Positions 1 to 5,549 of a stretch of DNA of 46,250 nucleotides are shown piece by piece. The notes under the pieces are model-generated. The model was not told where the DNA came from. It saw nothing but the letters and a program-made list of their open reading frames with translations, and did not search any database. The stretch covers positions 1 to 46,250 of the IMG/VR virus record IMGVR_UViG_3300036766_001071; one strand, given 5' to 3'. Each line of letters begins with the position of its first letter. The first letter of the stretch is position 1. Source of the stretch: a virus. Both the position numbers and the translations under genes were made by a program.

Positions 1-27
1 TGCGTGCGGGTTCGGAGCCGCGGTAGC

Positions 28-381
28 ATGTTTGTTATGAAGGTCAGAGTCGAGCCATCCGGCGAACATCTCATCTTGACTCCAAGCACCGCACACGACC
101 GCGAATTCCTGGCCCGCTGGTGGAATTTAGCCAAGGATGGCAGGCAAATCGCCTTGGACCTGCGCGAACCGAGAGAGCCGGAGATGTCCATCAATCTCTC
201 CGTTCTCCGGGCGAGCCGGGTGACTGAGGTCGAAGTGGATGCGTTGCTTCGGGCAATCCGTGACATTCCGCTCACCGCTCTCCAGGGGAAGATGATCCTC
301 GACGCAGTTGGGCTTCCAATTGATCCAGCCGGCCGCGAATGTCAGCCAGTTCGGCCTGAACCGATGATGTCAACGCAATAA
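28..381 (+). CDS. hypothetical protein at left edge
   Basis: A 117-aa reading frame with ordinary amino-acid composition and no family I recognise. It opens MFVMKVRVEPSGEH; either Met 1 or Met 4 could be the start. A GGAG at 14-17 lies about 10 bases before the first ATG. The body alternates short beta-like and helical stretches with no membrane segment or cysteine motif. Its last 110 bases overlap the 3' end of the leftward gene at 272-481 tail to tail, so one of the two may be wrong or their ends may really overlap. No function can be given. Confidence 0.45.
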   Translation: MFVMKVRVEPSGEHLILTPSTAHDREFLARWWNLAKDGRQIALDLREPREPEMSINLSVLRASRVTEVEVDALLRAIRDIPLTALQGKMILDAVGLPIDPAGRECQPVRPEPMMSTQ

Positions 382-481
382 GGCCCGCGTTCAGGTTCCA
401 GACCAGCGGGTCCCGGCGTGGGTCGCCGAGCATGTCGAGGTTCTCACGGAAAGACTTCTTCGCTTCGTCGTAGTAGGTCAT
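272..481 (-). CDS. small coiled-coil protein, last gene of leftward array
   Basis: 69 aa starting MTYYDEAKKSF, with heptad-like leucines near the C-terminus (ELADIRGRLDQLEAQLRR) suggesting a short coiled coil. The ATG overlaps the TGA that closes the ARWAKKKGGK-type remnant just upstream. The GGGAGG inside that remnant would be the Shine-Dalgarno, though its spacing is long. This is the most distal gene of the array running leftward from about 2090. No signal peptide or membrane segment is seen. Function unknown; the small size and coiled coil match its neighbours. Confidence 0.6.
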   Translation of the reverse strand: MTYYDEAKKSFRENLDMLGDPRRDPLVWNLNAGLIALTSSVQAELADIRGRLDQLEAQLRRGSSSPGER

Positions 482-504
482 CTCGGGGTTTTACCTCCCT
501 TCTT

Positions 505-712
505 CTTCGCCCACCGCGCCTTACTGTTCTAAATCTTCGATACGCTTCTCGTGGGACTGGGCGATTCTGGCGAGCGAGTTGATGGCCTCGAGGGCCTGGG
601 CCATCATCACCTCGTTCTTGCGCTGCGCTTGGAGAATCTTGTCGATGGTCGTCTGCTGACCGGCCTGTGTCTCCAACAGGTGCTCCAAGCCGCGCTCGAA
701 GCGGTCCATGCG
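505..712. repeat. exact 208-bp direct repeat, copy 1
   Basis: Read base by base, this segment is identical to 1293-1500 (offset 788); the first mismatch on the left is at 504. It covers nearly the whole coding part of the type A coiled-coil gene plus part of its downstream ARWAK-type junction. No divergence over 208 bp implies recent duplication or gene conversion. The copies flank the two membrane-anchored type B genes, so recombination between them would delete or invert that interval. Confidence 0.95.
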
Positions 713-742
713 CGATTCGTCGTGTCCGTTTCCGTTGCTCAC
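521..742 (-). CDS. small coiled-coil protein, array type A copy 1
   Basis: 73 aa from a GTG start. AGGGAGG lies six bases upstream, and the GTG overlaps the TGA of the mini-ORF before it (GTGA). After the start, VSNGNGHDESR leads into a charged helical region (MDRFERGLEHLLETQAGQQ) and ends KRIEDLEQ. From the internal MDR onward it is identical to the protein at 1309-1527, because the DNA belongs to an exact 208-bp direct repeat; only the first 11 residues differ. It is soluble and predicted fully helical, likely an oligomerising coiled coil. No known family recognised. Confidence 0.65.
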   Translation of the reverse strand: MSNGNGHDESRMDRFERGLEHLLETQAGQQTTIDKILQAQRKNEVMMAQALEAINSLARIAQSHEKRIEDLEQ

Positions 743-807
743 TTCGCGCCTCCCTTCTCCTTCGCCCACCGCGCCTCGGCCGCTTTGAGCGCGATCTCCC
801 GGCTCAC
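739..807 (-). CDS. 22-codon mini-ORF, remnant of ARWAK-tail gene
   Basis: A GTG-initiated ORF encoding VSREIALKAAEARWAKEKGG plus AK. Its start overlaps the TGA of the gene at 804-1049 and its stop overlaps the GTG of the gene at 521-742. It matches the C-terminus of the 63-aa protein at 1899-2090 (AIAKKAALARWAKKKGATE). It may be translated, or it may be a decayed gene end kept because its GGAGAAGGGAGG segment is the ribosome-binding site of the next gene. Too short to assign a role. Confidence 0.35.
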   Translation of the reverse strand: MSREIALKAAEARWAKEKGGAK

Positions 808-1049
808 TTAGCCTCGATCTTGGAGAGGCGCCCGTCGAGCTCGTCCAGTTTGTCCAGGACGTGTTTGAAGTTGGCGTCCCAGGCGCGGCGTTCCGCGGCT
901 AGCAGTTCGCGGAACTCGCCGCGTGCCGCGGTGATCTGGTCGCGTACGTCGCTGAGGCGCGCGCTGAACAGCGTGGTGATCACCACCGCGATGATGCCGT
1001 TGAAAAAGATCGGTACGCCGATCGCCATGTAGAGTTGTTCGTTGCTCAC
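804..1049 (-). CDS. membrane-anchored coiled-coil protein, array type B copy 1
   Basis: 81 aa from GTG, with GGGAGG upstream and a GTGA overlap with the remnant VKGGAK. Residues about 6-30 (LYMAIGVPIFFNGIIAVVIT) form one transmembrane segment at the extreme N-terminus. A charged helix follows, ending LDKLDELDGRLSKIEAK, a probable coiled coil. It is paralogous to the next upstream gene (1063-1275); both share the plan xNEQLxMAIGxP, a hydrophobic stretch, an aW..N..V segment and RL..IE. Topology suggests a single-pass anchor with a soluble helical rod. A role in envelope remodelling or exclusion is possible but unsupported. Confidence 0.65.
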   Translation of the reverse strand: MSNEQLYMAIGVPIFFNGIIAVVITTLFSARLSDVRDQITAARGEFRELLAAERRAWDANFKHVLDKLDELDGRLSKIEAK

Positions 1050-1062
1050 TTCGCGCCTCCCT

Positions 1063-1275
1063 TCACCGCTTGAGTTCTTCCTCGATGTGTTTGAGCCGTG
1101 CGTCCATGACTTCCTCGACGCGGCGCAGGTTGGACTCCCAGGCCTTCGAGTACGCGTCGAGCAACTTGTGGACGGACGTCTCCATGCTGCCGATGCGCGA
1201 GTGGATGGCCAGCCACATCGCGGCGTTGAGGATCACCGGGATTCCGATGGCCATGAATAGCTGCTCGTTCGTCAC
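1063..1275 (-). CDS. membrane-anchored coiled-coil protein, array type B copy 2
   Basis: 70 aa beginning VTNEQLFMAIGIP. I chose the GTG at 1275 because AAAGGAGG precedes it at good spacing and the GTG overlaps the TGA ending the ARWAKEKGGAK remnant. An N-terminal hydrophobic helix (IPVILNAAMWLAI) is followed by a helical rod ending ARLKHIEEELKR. It is a diverged paralog of 804-1049, adjacent in tandem, so the type B module duplicated separately from the type A module. No enzymatic motif. Function unknown. Confidence 0.65.
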   Translation of the reverse strand: MTNEQLFMAIGIPVILNAAMWLAIHSRIGSMETSVHKLLDAYSKAWESNLRRVEEVMDARLKHIEEELKR

Positions 1276-1292
1276 TTCGCGCCTCCTTTCTC

Positions 1293-1500
1293 CTTCGCCC
1301 ACCGCGCCTTACTGTTCTAAATCTTCGATACGCTTCTCGTGGGACTGGGCGATTCTGGCGAGCGAGTTGATGGCCTCGAGGGCCTGGGCCATCATCACCT
1401 CGTTCTTGCGCTGCGCTTGGAGAATCTTGTCGATGGTCGTCTGCTGACCGGCCTGTGTCTCCAACAGGTGCTCCAAGCCGCGCTCGAAGCGGTCCATGCG
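1293..1500. repeat. exact 208-bp direct repeat, copy 2
   Basis: Partner of 505-712, identical over the whole length. It ends at the GGTCCATGCG of the type A gene, after which the two N-terminal coding segments differ. Beyond it, 1501-1550 instead resembles 1869-1920, where the N-terminal codons and ribosome-binding site of the 104-aa gene lie. This type A gene therefore looks like a mosaic of two neighbours. Confidence 0.95.
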
Positions 1501-1527
1501 GTCCGTCGACCCGTTGCTTTCGCTCAT
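1309..1527 (-). CDS. small coiled-coil protein, array type A copy 2
   Basis: 72 aa opening MSESNGSTDRMDR. The ATG overlaps the TGA of the upstream remnant RSAAKGAEARWAKAKKKGAT (ATGA), with an A/G-rich ribosome-binding site inside that remnant. The N-terminal 11 residues nearly match the 104-aa paralog at 1588-1902, while the rest is identical to the 73-aa gene at 521-742. Entirely helical and charged, with no cysteine and no membrane segment. Function unknown; it probably forms oligomers with its paralogs. Confidence 0.65.
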   Translation of the reverse strand: MSESNGSTDRMDRFERGLEHLLETQAGQQTTIDKILQAQRKNEVMMAQALEAINSLARIAQSHEKRIEDLEQ

Positions 1528-1588
1528 TTAGTCGCTCCCTTCTTCTTCGCCTTCGCCCACCGCGCCTCGGCGCCCTTTGCCGCGCTTC
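1524..1588 (-). pseudogene. ARWAK-tail remnant between type A genes
   Basis: After the stop of the 104-aa gene, another frame reads RSAAKGAEARWAKAKKKGAT then K and TGA, with no start codon of its own. It closely matches the C-terminus of the 63-aa protein at 1899-2090. The TGA is embedded in the ATGA start of the next gene. It is either a gene end left over from duplication or a sequence conserved as a ribosome-binding cassette. Shorter versions lie at about 1273-1309, 1047-1065 and 482-523. Confidence 0.55.
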
Positions 1589-1902
1589 TACCCCTGCGCG
1601 GGCGGTTGCCCGCGGACGATGCCGTCGACGACGCCGATGAGCGCGTTGAGCTTGTCGGTCGCCTCCGCCAAGTTCTGCTCGGTGCGCTCATGCGCGGCGG
1701 CGAGCTTGCCCACATTCTGGTCGGTGTGCATCTGCGCGCCGGCGAGTTCGCCCAAGCGGGCGCGGGTCTCGTCGACAAACAGAACCTGCGCCGTGAGCAG
1801 GTTCCGCTGCGAGTCGGCGATCTTTTCAACTGCCTCCTCGAGGCGCTCCAGGCCGCGCTCGACGCGGTCCATCCGCTCCGTCGACCCGTTGCTTTCGCTC
1901 AT
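1588..1902 (-). CDS. coiled-coil protein, array type A long form
   Basis: 104 aa starting MSESNGSTERMDRVERGLER, followed by a long helix with heptad spacing (LEEAVEKIADSQRNLL) and an alpha-helical tail ending GQPPAQG. The ATG overlaps the TGA of the 63-aa gene upstream (ATGA), with a GAAGAAGGGAG ribosome-binding site. The N-terminal 22 residues are shared with the 72-aa paralog downstream, but the C-terminal two thirds are different, so this looks like the parental or a recombined form. No catalytic motif or membrane segment. Confidence 0.7.
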   Translation of the reverse strand: MSESNGSTERMDRVERGLERLEEAVEKIADSQRNLLTAQVLFVDETRARLGELAGAQMHTDQNVGKLAAAHERTEQNLAEATDKLNALIGVVDGIVRGQPPAQG

Positions 1903-2090
1903 TCAGTCGCTCCCTTCTTCTTCGCCCACCGCGCCAGCGCCGCCTTCTTTGCAATTGCGCTGCGTTGCTTGGCCGTGAGGGCGCGGCGCACGCGGTTTAG
2001 CACTCGCGCCTGACGTGCCCGGTCAGCCGGCGTAGCCTTACTCCATCGCATGGCAACGAGCGCGACGGCGACTTCGTTCTTCGTCTTCAC
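1899..2090 (-). CDS. small basic protein with AKKAALARW C-terminus, first gene of array
   Basis: 63 aa if started at the GTG at 2090; an internal ATG (MRWSKATPADRARQ) would give about 50 aa. The protein is very basic: RVLNRVRRALTAKQRSAIAK then KAALARWAKKKGATE. The C-terminus resembles the KAA.ARW helix seen at the ends of small nucleoid-like or regulator-like bacterial proteins, so nucleic-acid binding is plausible but unproven. It is the promoter-proximal gene, and its C-terminus is the source of the remnants at every later junction. A TATGAT at 2097-2102 lies only six bases before the GTG, which would make the transcript nearly leaderless. Confidence 0.55.
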   Translation of the reverse strand: MKTKNEVAVALVAMRWSKATPADRARQARVLNRVRRALTAKQRSAIAKKAALARWAKKKGATE

Positions 2091-2108
2091 GATCCCATCA
2101 TACACCAC

Positions 2109-2120
2109 AGTTACGAAACT
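2109..2120. promoter_or_regulatory. operator-like palindrome AGTTACGAAACT
   Basis: Twelve-base near-palindrome in the region between the leftward array and the rightward gene at 2216. It differs by one base from the perfect palindrome at 2159-2170, and the centres are 50 bp apart, nearly five helical turns. Two copies of one dyad between divergent genes is the classic arrangement of a repressor operator. No cognate repressor can be named. Confidence 0.5.
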
Positions 2121-2158
2121 GCTTGTACCCCCGAAAAATGCGATGGGGAATAGCAAAA

Positions 2159-2170
2159 AGTTACGTAACT
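2159..2170. promoter_or_regulatory. operator-like perfect palindrome AGTTACGTAACT
   Basis: A perfect 12-bp dyad just upstream of a weak -10-like CATAAT (2174-2179) that could serve the gene at 2216. Together with 2109-2120 it forms a pair of matching sites. A related core, TTACGTAT, occurs at 6090-6097 beside the start of the two-HTH regulator, which makes that regulator a candidate binder. Confidence 0.55.
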
Positions 2171-2215
2171 ATGCATAATAGAACTGGAAGCAAACCTTGT
2201 GGAAACGAGGAAGAC

Positions 2216-2767
2216 ATGCGCGACAAAGTGACCTTCGCAACCAACGTGCCCCAAGAGGTCGTTTTGGCCTTCGACGAGGGCAAGGAAATCAACGGGCAGT
2301 TCGGCGACTCGGTGATGTACACGCTCGAGGGCGAGCGCGTGATGTTCGTCCCGCCCATCGTGCGCGACAGACTCGACAAGCTCGGCGTCGGACGCGGCGA
2401 TCCCGTCGTGATCTGCAAGGCCGAGCGCGTCAACGGCACGCGGCGGCGGGTCGAGTGGAAGGTGGAGCGCGGGGAGGCGAGCGAAAGTTTGGCGACTGCA
2501 CTCGCCCCCCGGGCATCGAGCCCTGTGCACAGTGCTCAACCGAAGCCTAGCACTCCGGCCCCGCAGAATGGGAACGGCCACGCACCCGCGCGCTCCGGTC
2601 CGGCTGAGTCGCTGCTGGAGAGCTGCCTCGTCCAGGCGATGATCGCGGCGATGCGCGCCGAGAAGGCCGGCCAGGGCGTCGGCTGCACGCTGCGGTTCAA
2701 CTCCGAGGATGTCCGCGCCATGGCGCTGACGCTCTACATGCAGATGGCGAAAGGGGGCGCGCGATGA
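2216..2767 (+). CDS. hypothetical protein, possible OB-fold-like N-domain
   Basis: 183 aa beginning MRDKVTFATNVPQEVVLAFD. This ATG is chosen because GAGGAAG sits immediately upstream; the earlier in-frame codons lie in the promoter region. Residues about 1-85 form a compact beta-rich domain (GEINGQFGDS-like turn, VMYTLEGERVMFVPP, then VVICKAERVNGTRRRVEW). The pattern recalls small single-stranded-DNA-binding or phage DNA-metabolism proteins, but I cannot assign it firmly. A Pro/Ala/Ser linker (about 95-135) leads to a helical C-domain (ESLLESCLVQAMIAAM). It heads a two-gene unit ended by the terminator at 2996. Confidence 0.7.
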   Translation: MRDKVTFATNVPQEVVLAFDEGKEINGQFGDSVMYTLEGERVMFVPPIVRDRLDKLGVGRGDPVVICKAERVNGTRRRVEWKVERGEASESLATALAPRASSPVHSAQPKPSTPAPQNGNGHAPARSGPAESLLESCLVQAMIAAMRAEKAGQGVGCTLRFNSEDVRAMALTLYMQMAKGGAR

Positions 2768-2973
2768 TGCGGCATCTTGTGCAGACGGTGCCGTTCAACC
2801 ATCGCGATGACGGGCAGACCGGCTACGAGGCGCAGATGGAGAGCGTGATGAACGATGCGGTGAATCGAGGCTGGACGCTCGGGCGCGTCTGGCAGGTGAA
2901 GGAGGACCTGGGGCCGGGAAGCGTGCCTCGCGTCACGATCACGCTGCTGTTCGAGCGTGCGATCATCGCCTGA
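2764..2973 (+). CDS. small protein, DUF4177-like pattern
   Basis: 69 aa starting MMRHLVQTVPFNHRDD, with its ATG overlapping the stop of the preceding gene (ATGA), so the two are probably translationally coupled. The pattern YEAQMESVMNDAVNRGW-TL, a variable loop, then VTITLLFERA resembles the short alpha/beta DUF4177-like fold, in which a helix is followed by GW and a final beta strand ending in an arginine. That is inference from pattern only. It is the last gene before the terminator at 2996-3030. Confidence 0.6.
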   Translation: MMRHLVQTVPFNHRDDGQTGYEAQMESVMNDAVNRGWTLGRVWQVKEDLGPGSVPRVTITLLFERAIIA

Positions 2974-2995
2974 CGTGTTAGGGTGAAAAAGCGAA

Positions 2996-3030
2996 GGGGC
3001 GGCCCCATAGCCGCCCCGTTTGATGTTTTT
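2996..3030 (+). terminator. Rho-independent terminator
   Basis: Perfect 8-bp stem GGGGCGGC / GCCGCCCC with a CCCATA loop (2996-3017), followed by the T-rich tail GTTTGATGTTTTT. It lies 23 bases after the stop at 2973 and closes the unit 2216-2973. Confidence 0.85.
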
Positions 3031-3058
3031 GCTGTTTGAGGCGAGAAGCGTTTTGCGG

Positions 3059-4060
3059 ATGTTATCAGCATCCAGCGAACCGGTGCGCCAGTTCTTTTAT
3101 ACCATGCCGGCCGCTGCCCATCGCGATTCCTTCAGCCAAGACTCGCTACCGGTCTGCCTCGGCAACGGGAATCCCAACAGACTGGTGACGCTGTGGGACA
3201 TCGTGAATTACTTCGATGCGCTTCAATTCGGCCTATTCATCAACGAGCTTGGAAAATGGCACGCCGCGGCGTTGATCGACAGGGATGAGGGTCGGCAATG
3301 TTCGACGGTCACCGAGGGAGCGCTGGGCACGGTGAGGAATCTGCGAATCTTTTGCGAGGCGATCGCATTCGAGCAGTGTTATCAGCTCACCGTCTTTTCC
3401 GAAAAACACTTGTTGGATGCTCCAAGCGTGGGGGTCGTCGCCAACGAGATGACGCACCTGAAAGAAAGTCTTATAGGGGAAACCAGCAGCCGCCGCTTTC
3501 TCTACGTGCGCAACGACAGATCGGGCTTGCTGGACCAGAAGTCTCTATTCGGGCTGAAAGTGTATCGGGCTTTTCCCTCTGCGCGGAAGGATATCAGGGA
3601 AGCCGGCAACTGTTTGGGAGCGGAGAACAACACGGCCGCGGTCTTCCATCTGATGCGCGTCGCCGAGTATGGGCTGAGGGCATTGGCTCGCGATCGTCGA
3701 ATCACGCTGTCCAAGAAAGGTGTCTTGGAGCTCGCAACCTGGGAACAAATCATCAGGCAGATCGAGGAGGCTGAAGTCGCTATTCAAGGGTGTCCGAAGA
3801 CGCTCGCGCGGGAGGCCCAGTTCGAGTTCTATCACGGCGCGATGATGGAGTTCAAGAGATTCAAAAACAAGTTCCGGAATCGGATCATGCACACCAGGGA
3901 GGAAGAGTACGACCGGGACGAGGCGCTGAGTGCATTCAATCATGTGCGCGATTTTATGAGGATTCTCGCATCGAGGATTTCAGAGTTACAGCGAACGCCG
4001 TTGGTCTGGAGGGGCAAGAAGTGGACTACGGGAATGGATTCCTCGCGATCCGTGCGATGA
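3059..4060 (+). CDS. HEPN-domain protein, possible RNase/abortive-infection type
   Basis: About 333 aa. The C-terminal 150 residues have HEPN character: NTAAVFHLMRVAEYGLRALA, a long helix, then FRNRIMHTREEEYDRDEA. The R-N-R-I-M-H segment (CGG at 3875, CAC at 3890) fits the Rx4-6H signature of HEPN ribonucleases, with the favoured polar residue after Arg. The N-terminal half is unrecognised. The start is uncertain: TTG/ATG at 3020/3023 would lie in the terminator tail, so I use the ATG at 3059; 3104 is also possible. None has a good Shine-Dalgarno. With terminators on both sides it is an independent unit, as expected of a lysogenic-conversion or defence gene. No adjacent MNT antitoxin partner is seen. 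Confidence 0.7.
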   Translation: MLSASSEPVRQFFYTMPAAAHRDSFSQDSLPVCLGNGNPNRLVTLWDIVNYFDALQFGLFINELGKWHAAALIDRDEGRQCSTVTEGALGTVRNLRIFCEAIAFEQCYQLTVFSEKHLLDAPSVGVVANEMTHLKESLIGETSSRRFLYVRNDRSGLLDQKSLFGLKVYRAFPSARKDIREAGNCLGAENNTAAVFHLMRVAEYGLRALARDRRITLSKKGVLELATWEQIIRQIEEAEVAIQGCPKTLAREAQFEFYHGAMMEFKRFKNKFRNRIMHTREEEYDRDEALSAFNHVRDFMRILASRISELQRTPLVWRGKKWTTGMDSSRSVR

Positions 4061-4114
4061 TTGCGCTGGACGACAAACGCCGATATTTGGGCATGTAGCG
4101 TGCGTATTCCTCGG

Positions 4115-4141
4115 GGGCGCCTTCGGGCGCCCTTTTTTTTT
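4115..4141 (+). terminator. Rho-independent terminator with TTCG loop
   Basis: GGGCGCC-TTCG-GGCGCCC (4115-4132) followed by nine T residues. It is a strong terminator with the stable UUCG tetraloop and sits between the HEPN gene and the resolvase gene. Confidence 0.92.
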
Positions 4142-4158
4142 GCGACGAAAGGAAACCG

Positions 4159-4782
4159 ATGCGAACCGCGATCTACGCCCGAGTCTCGACGCAAGACCAG
4201 CACTGTGAAATGCAGCTCCGCGAGCTACGCGAGTACGTCAAGCGGCGCGGCTGGAAGAAAGCCGGCGAGTACGTCGACGAGGGCATCTCGGGCACGCGCG
4301 CCTCGCGCCCGGCGCTCGACAAGCTTATGCTGGACGCCTCGGAGCACCGCGTCGATTGCATCATCGTCTGGAAGCTGGACCGCTTCGGCCGAAGCGTGTT
4401 GCACCTCTCGGAGCAACTCGCGAAACTGGCCAGCTACGACGTGCGCTTCATCGCCACCACGCAGTCGATCGACACCGACGCCAGCAATCCGACGTCGCGG
4501 CTGCTGCTGCACATTCTCTCCGCGGTCGCCGAGTTCGAGCGCGAGATGATTCGCGAGCGAACCACTGCCGGTGTGCGTCGCGCGATCGCGGCGGGGAAGA
4601 AAGTCGGGCGCCCGAAAAGGATTTACCGCCGTGACAAGGTACTTGAGCTGCGCAACGCCGGCAAGAGTTGGCGCGCGATCGCGGCGGAGCTGGGCGTTCC
4701 GTTTTCGACGATTCGAGGGTGTGCGAAAACCCCCCCTGCAACCTCACCTCGTAAGTCACGCAAACAAACCCCCAAAAAGTAG
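4159..4782 (+). CDS. serine recombinase, resolvase/invertase family
   Basis: 207 aa with the full small-resolvase plan. The N-terminal catalytic domain starts MRTAIYARVSTQDQH with nucleophile Ser10 and Arg8. EGISGTRASRPALDKLM follows, then WKLDRFGRSVLHL with the DR..R residues. The long E helix carries EFEREMIRERTTAG, and KKVGRPKR leads into a C-terminal helix-turn-helix (AGKSWRAIAAELGVPFSTIR). These enzymes catalyse site-specific resolution or inversion through a 5'-phosphoserine intermediate. GGAAACCG precedes the ATG. It could resolve multimers or invert a segment; no obvious res or inversion site was found. The last 20 residues are a Lys/Pro-rich tail. Confidence 0.93.
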   Translation: MRTAIYARVSTQDQHCEMQLRELREYVKRRGWKKAGEYVDEGISGTRASRPALDKLMLDASEHRVDCIIVWKLDRFGRSVLHLSEQLAKLASYDVRFIATTQSIDTDASNPTSRLLLHILSAVAEFEREMIRERTTAGVRRAIAAGKKVGRPKRIYRRDKVLELRNAGKSWRAIAAELGVPFSTIRGCAKTPPATSPRKSRKQTPKK

Positions 4783-4948
4783 CTGGCTGGCTGAGCGAAA
4801 AACGAAGGTTATCCGCTCAGAGGGATGGTCGGATCTTCTGTTTTCTGCGGCTCTCGGGGTGTGGAGGGTCGGGGAGGGGGGGCCGCTTCCCCCCTCTCCC
4901 GCGCGCCGTTTCCGCGTCCCCTGCGCGCACGCGCGAGGGGGGGACGAG
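4783..4948. other. intergenic spacer with inverted repeat
   Basis: Non-coding as far as I can see. It contains a 7-bp inverted repeat CTGAGCG / CGCTCAG (4791-4797 and 4814-4820, 16-base loop) just after the resolvase stop, without a T-run. A G-run/C-run hairpin-like stretch lies at about 4871-4900. Either could slow transcription or be a resolvase target; neither is proven. Confidence 0.4.
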
Positions 4949-5029
4949 ATGATTGCAATCATCTTGGTCGGCGTGAAAGAGGTGGTAGCCCTGTTTATGA
5001 TTGAAGGATGGAAACGATCGGGGAGGTGA
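4949..5029 (+). CDS. 26-aa hydrophobic mini-protein
   Basis: Short ORF MIAIILVGVKEVVALFMIEG then WKRSGR, with a strong ribosome-binding site (GAGGGGGGGACGAG) before the ATG. Its stop lies three bases before the ATG of the next gene, and its 3' end supplies that gene's GGGGAGGTGA Shine-Dalgarno. The hydrophobic core with a basic C-terminus could insert in a membrane. It may be a real tiny peptide or a leader that couples translation of the downstream gene. Confidence 0.45.
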   Translation: MIAIILVGVKEVVALFMIEGWKRSGR

Positions 5030-5032
5030 GCC

Positions 5033-5257
5033 ATGCAGCGTTTTGAGATCGGCGCGCGCGTCGAGTGGATCGCGGAGATGGGGCGGCGCCGGGTGACCGG
5101 GAATGTGGTCGGCTTTCAGCCCGCGGCCAACGGCCGGCGCTGGGCGGTCTACAGTGTGCGCCGTGATGACGGTCTTGGCACGCTGTTGACTTTGGCGGAT
5201 GGCTCAGCCGTGACCGGGGTGGAGGTCAACGGGGACAGGCTGGAGCGGGCGCGCTAA
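5033..5257 (+). CDS. small hypothetical beta-rich protein
   Basis: 74 aa starting MQRFEIGARVEWIAEMG, with a near-ideal GGGGAGGTGAGCC ribosome-binding site. Alternating short strands and turns (TGNVVGFQPAANGRRWAVYSV, then LLTLADGSAVTGVEVNG) suggest a small SH3-like barrel, a fold common in phage regulators. No specific family is recognised. It is convergent with the leftward pair that ends at 5271. Confidence 0.6.
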   Translation: MQRFEIGARVEWIAEMGRRRVTGNVVGFQPAANGRRWAVYSVRRDDGLGTLLTLADGSAVTGVEVNGDRLERAR

Positions 5258-5270
5258 AACGGGCGGTGGA

Positions 5271-5549
5271 TCATCGTCGCCGGTAGCTCAGGCCGATCAC
5301 GGGCTCAGGCATGACCGTGGGCTTGCCGTCGCGTGCGTTCCGTGCTGCCTCGGCCATCGCGCTCTCGAATGCGGCGCGGTTGACACCAACCCAGACATCG
5401 ATGATCTCGCGGCCGTCGAGGCCCGCTTGGTTGGCCGCGCGTGCGATCGCGCGGAACACGGCGGGTTGTTCGAAGATTCCCGCCGGCCAGGGGATCTCAT
5501 CTGCGGAGGCCTCGCTCGCGGGCTGGTCGCTCTGGTCGGGGCGGGTCAT
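5271..5549 (-). CDS. hypothetical protein downstream of HTH regulator
   Basis: 92 aa beginning MTRPDQSDQPASEAS, then a helical core (FEQPAVFRAIARAANQAGLD, EIIDVWVGVNRAAFESAMAE) and a short basic end. Its ATG overlaps the TGA of the two-HTH gene upstream (ATGA), so the two are co-translated. It may act with that regulator. No motif identifies a family. Confidence 0.6.
   Translation of the reverse strand: MTRPDQSDQPASEASADEIPWPAGIFEQPAVFRAIARAANQAGLDGREIIDVWVGVNRAAFESAMAEAARNARDGKPTVMPEPVIGLSYRRR

Noticed and set aside
4159-4782. Insertion sequence carrying the serine recombinase
   Set aside because: The protein is of the small resolvase size with C-terminal HTH. No flanking terminal inverted repeats, target duplication or partner transposase is visible.
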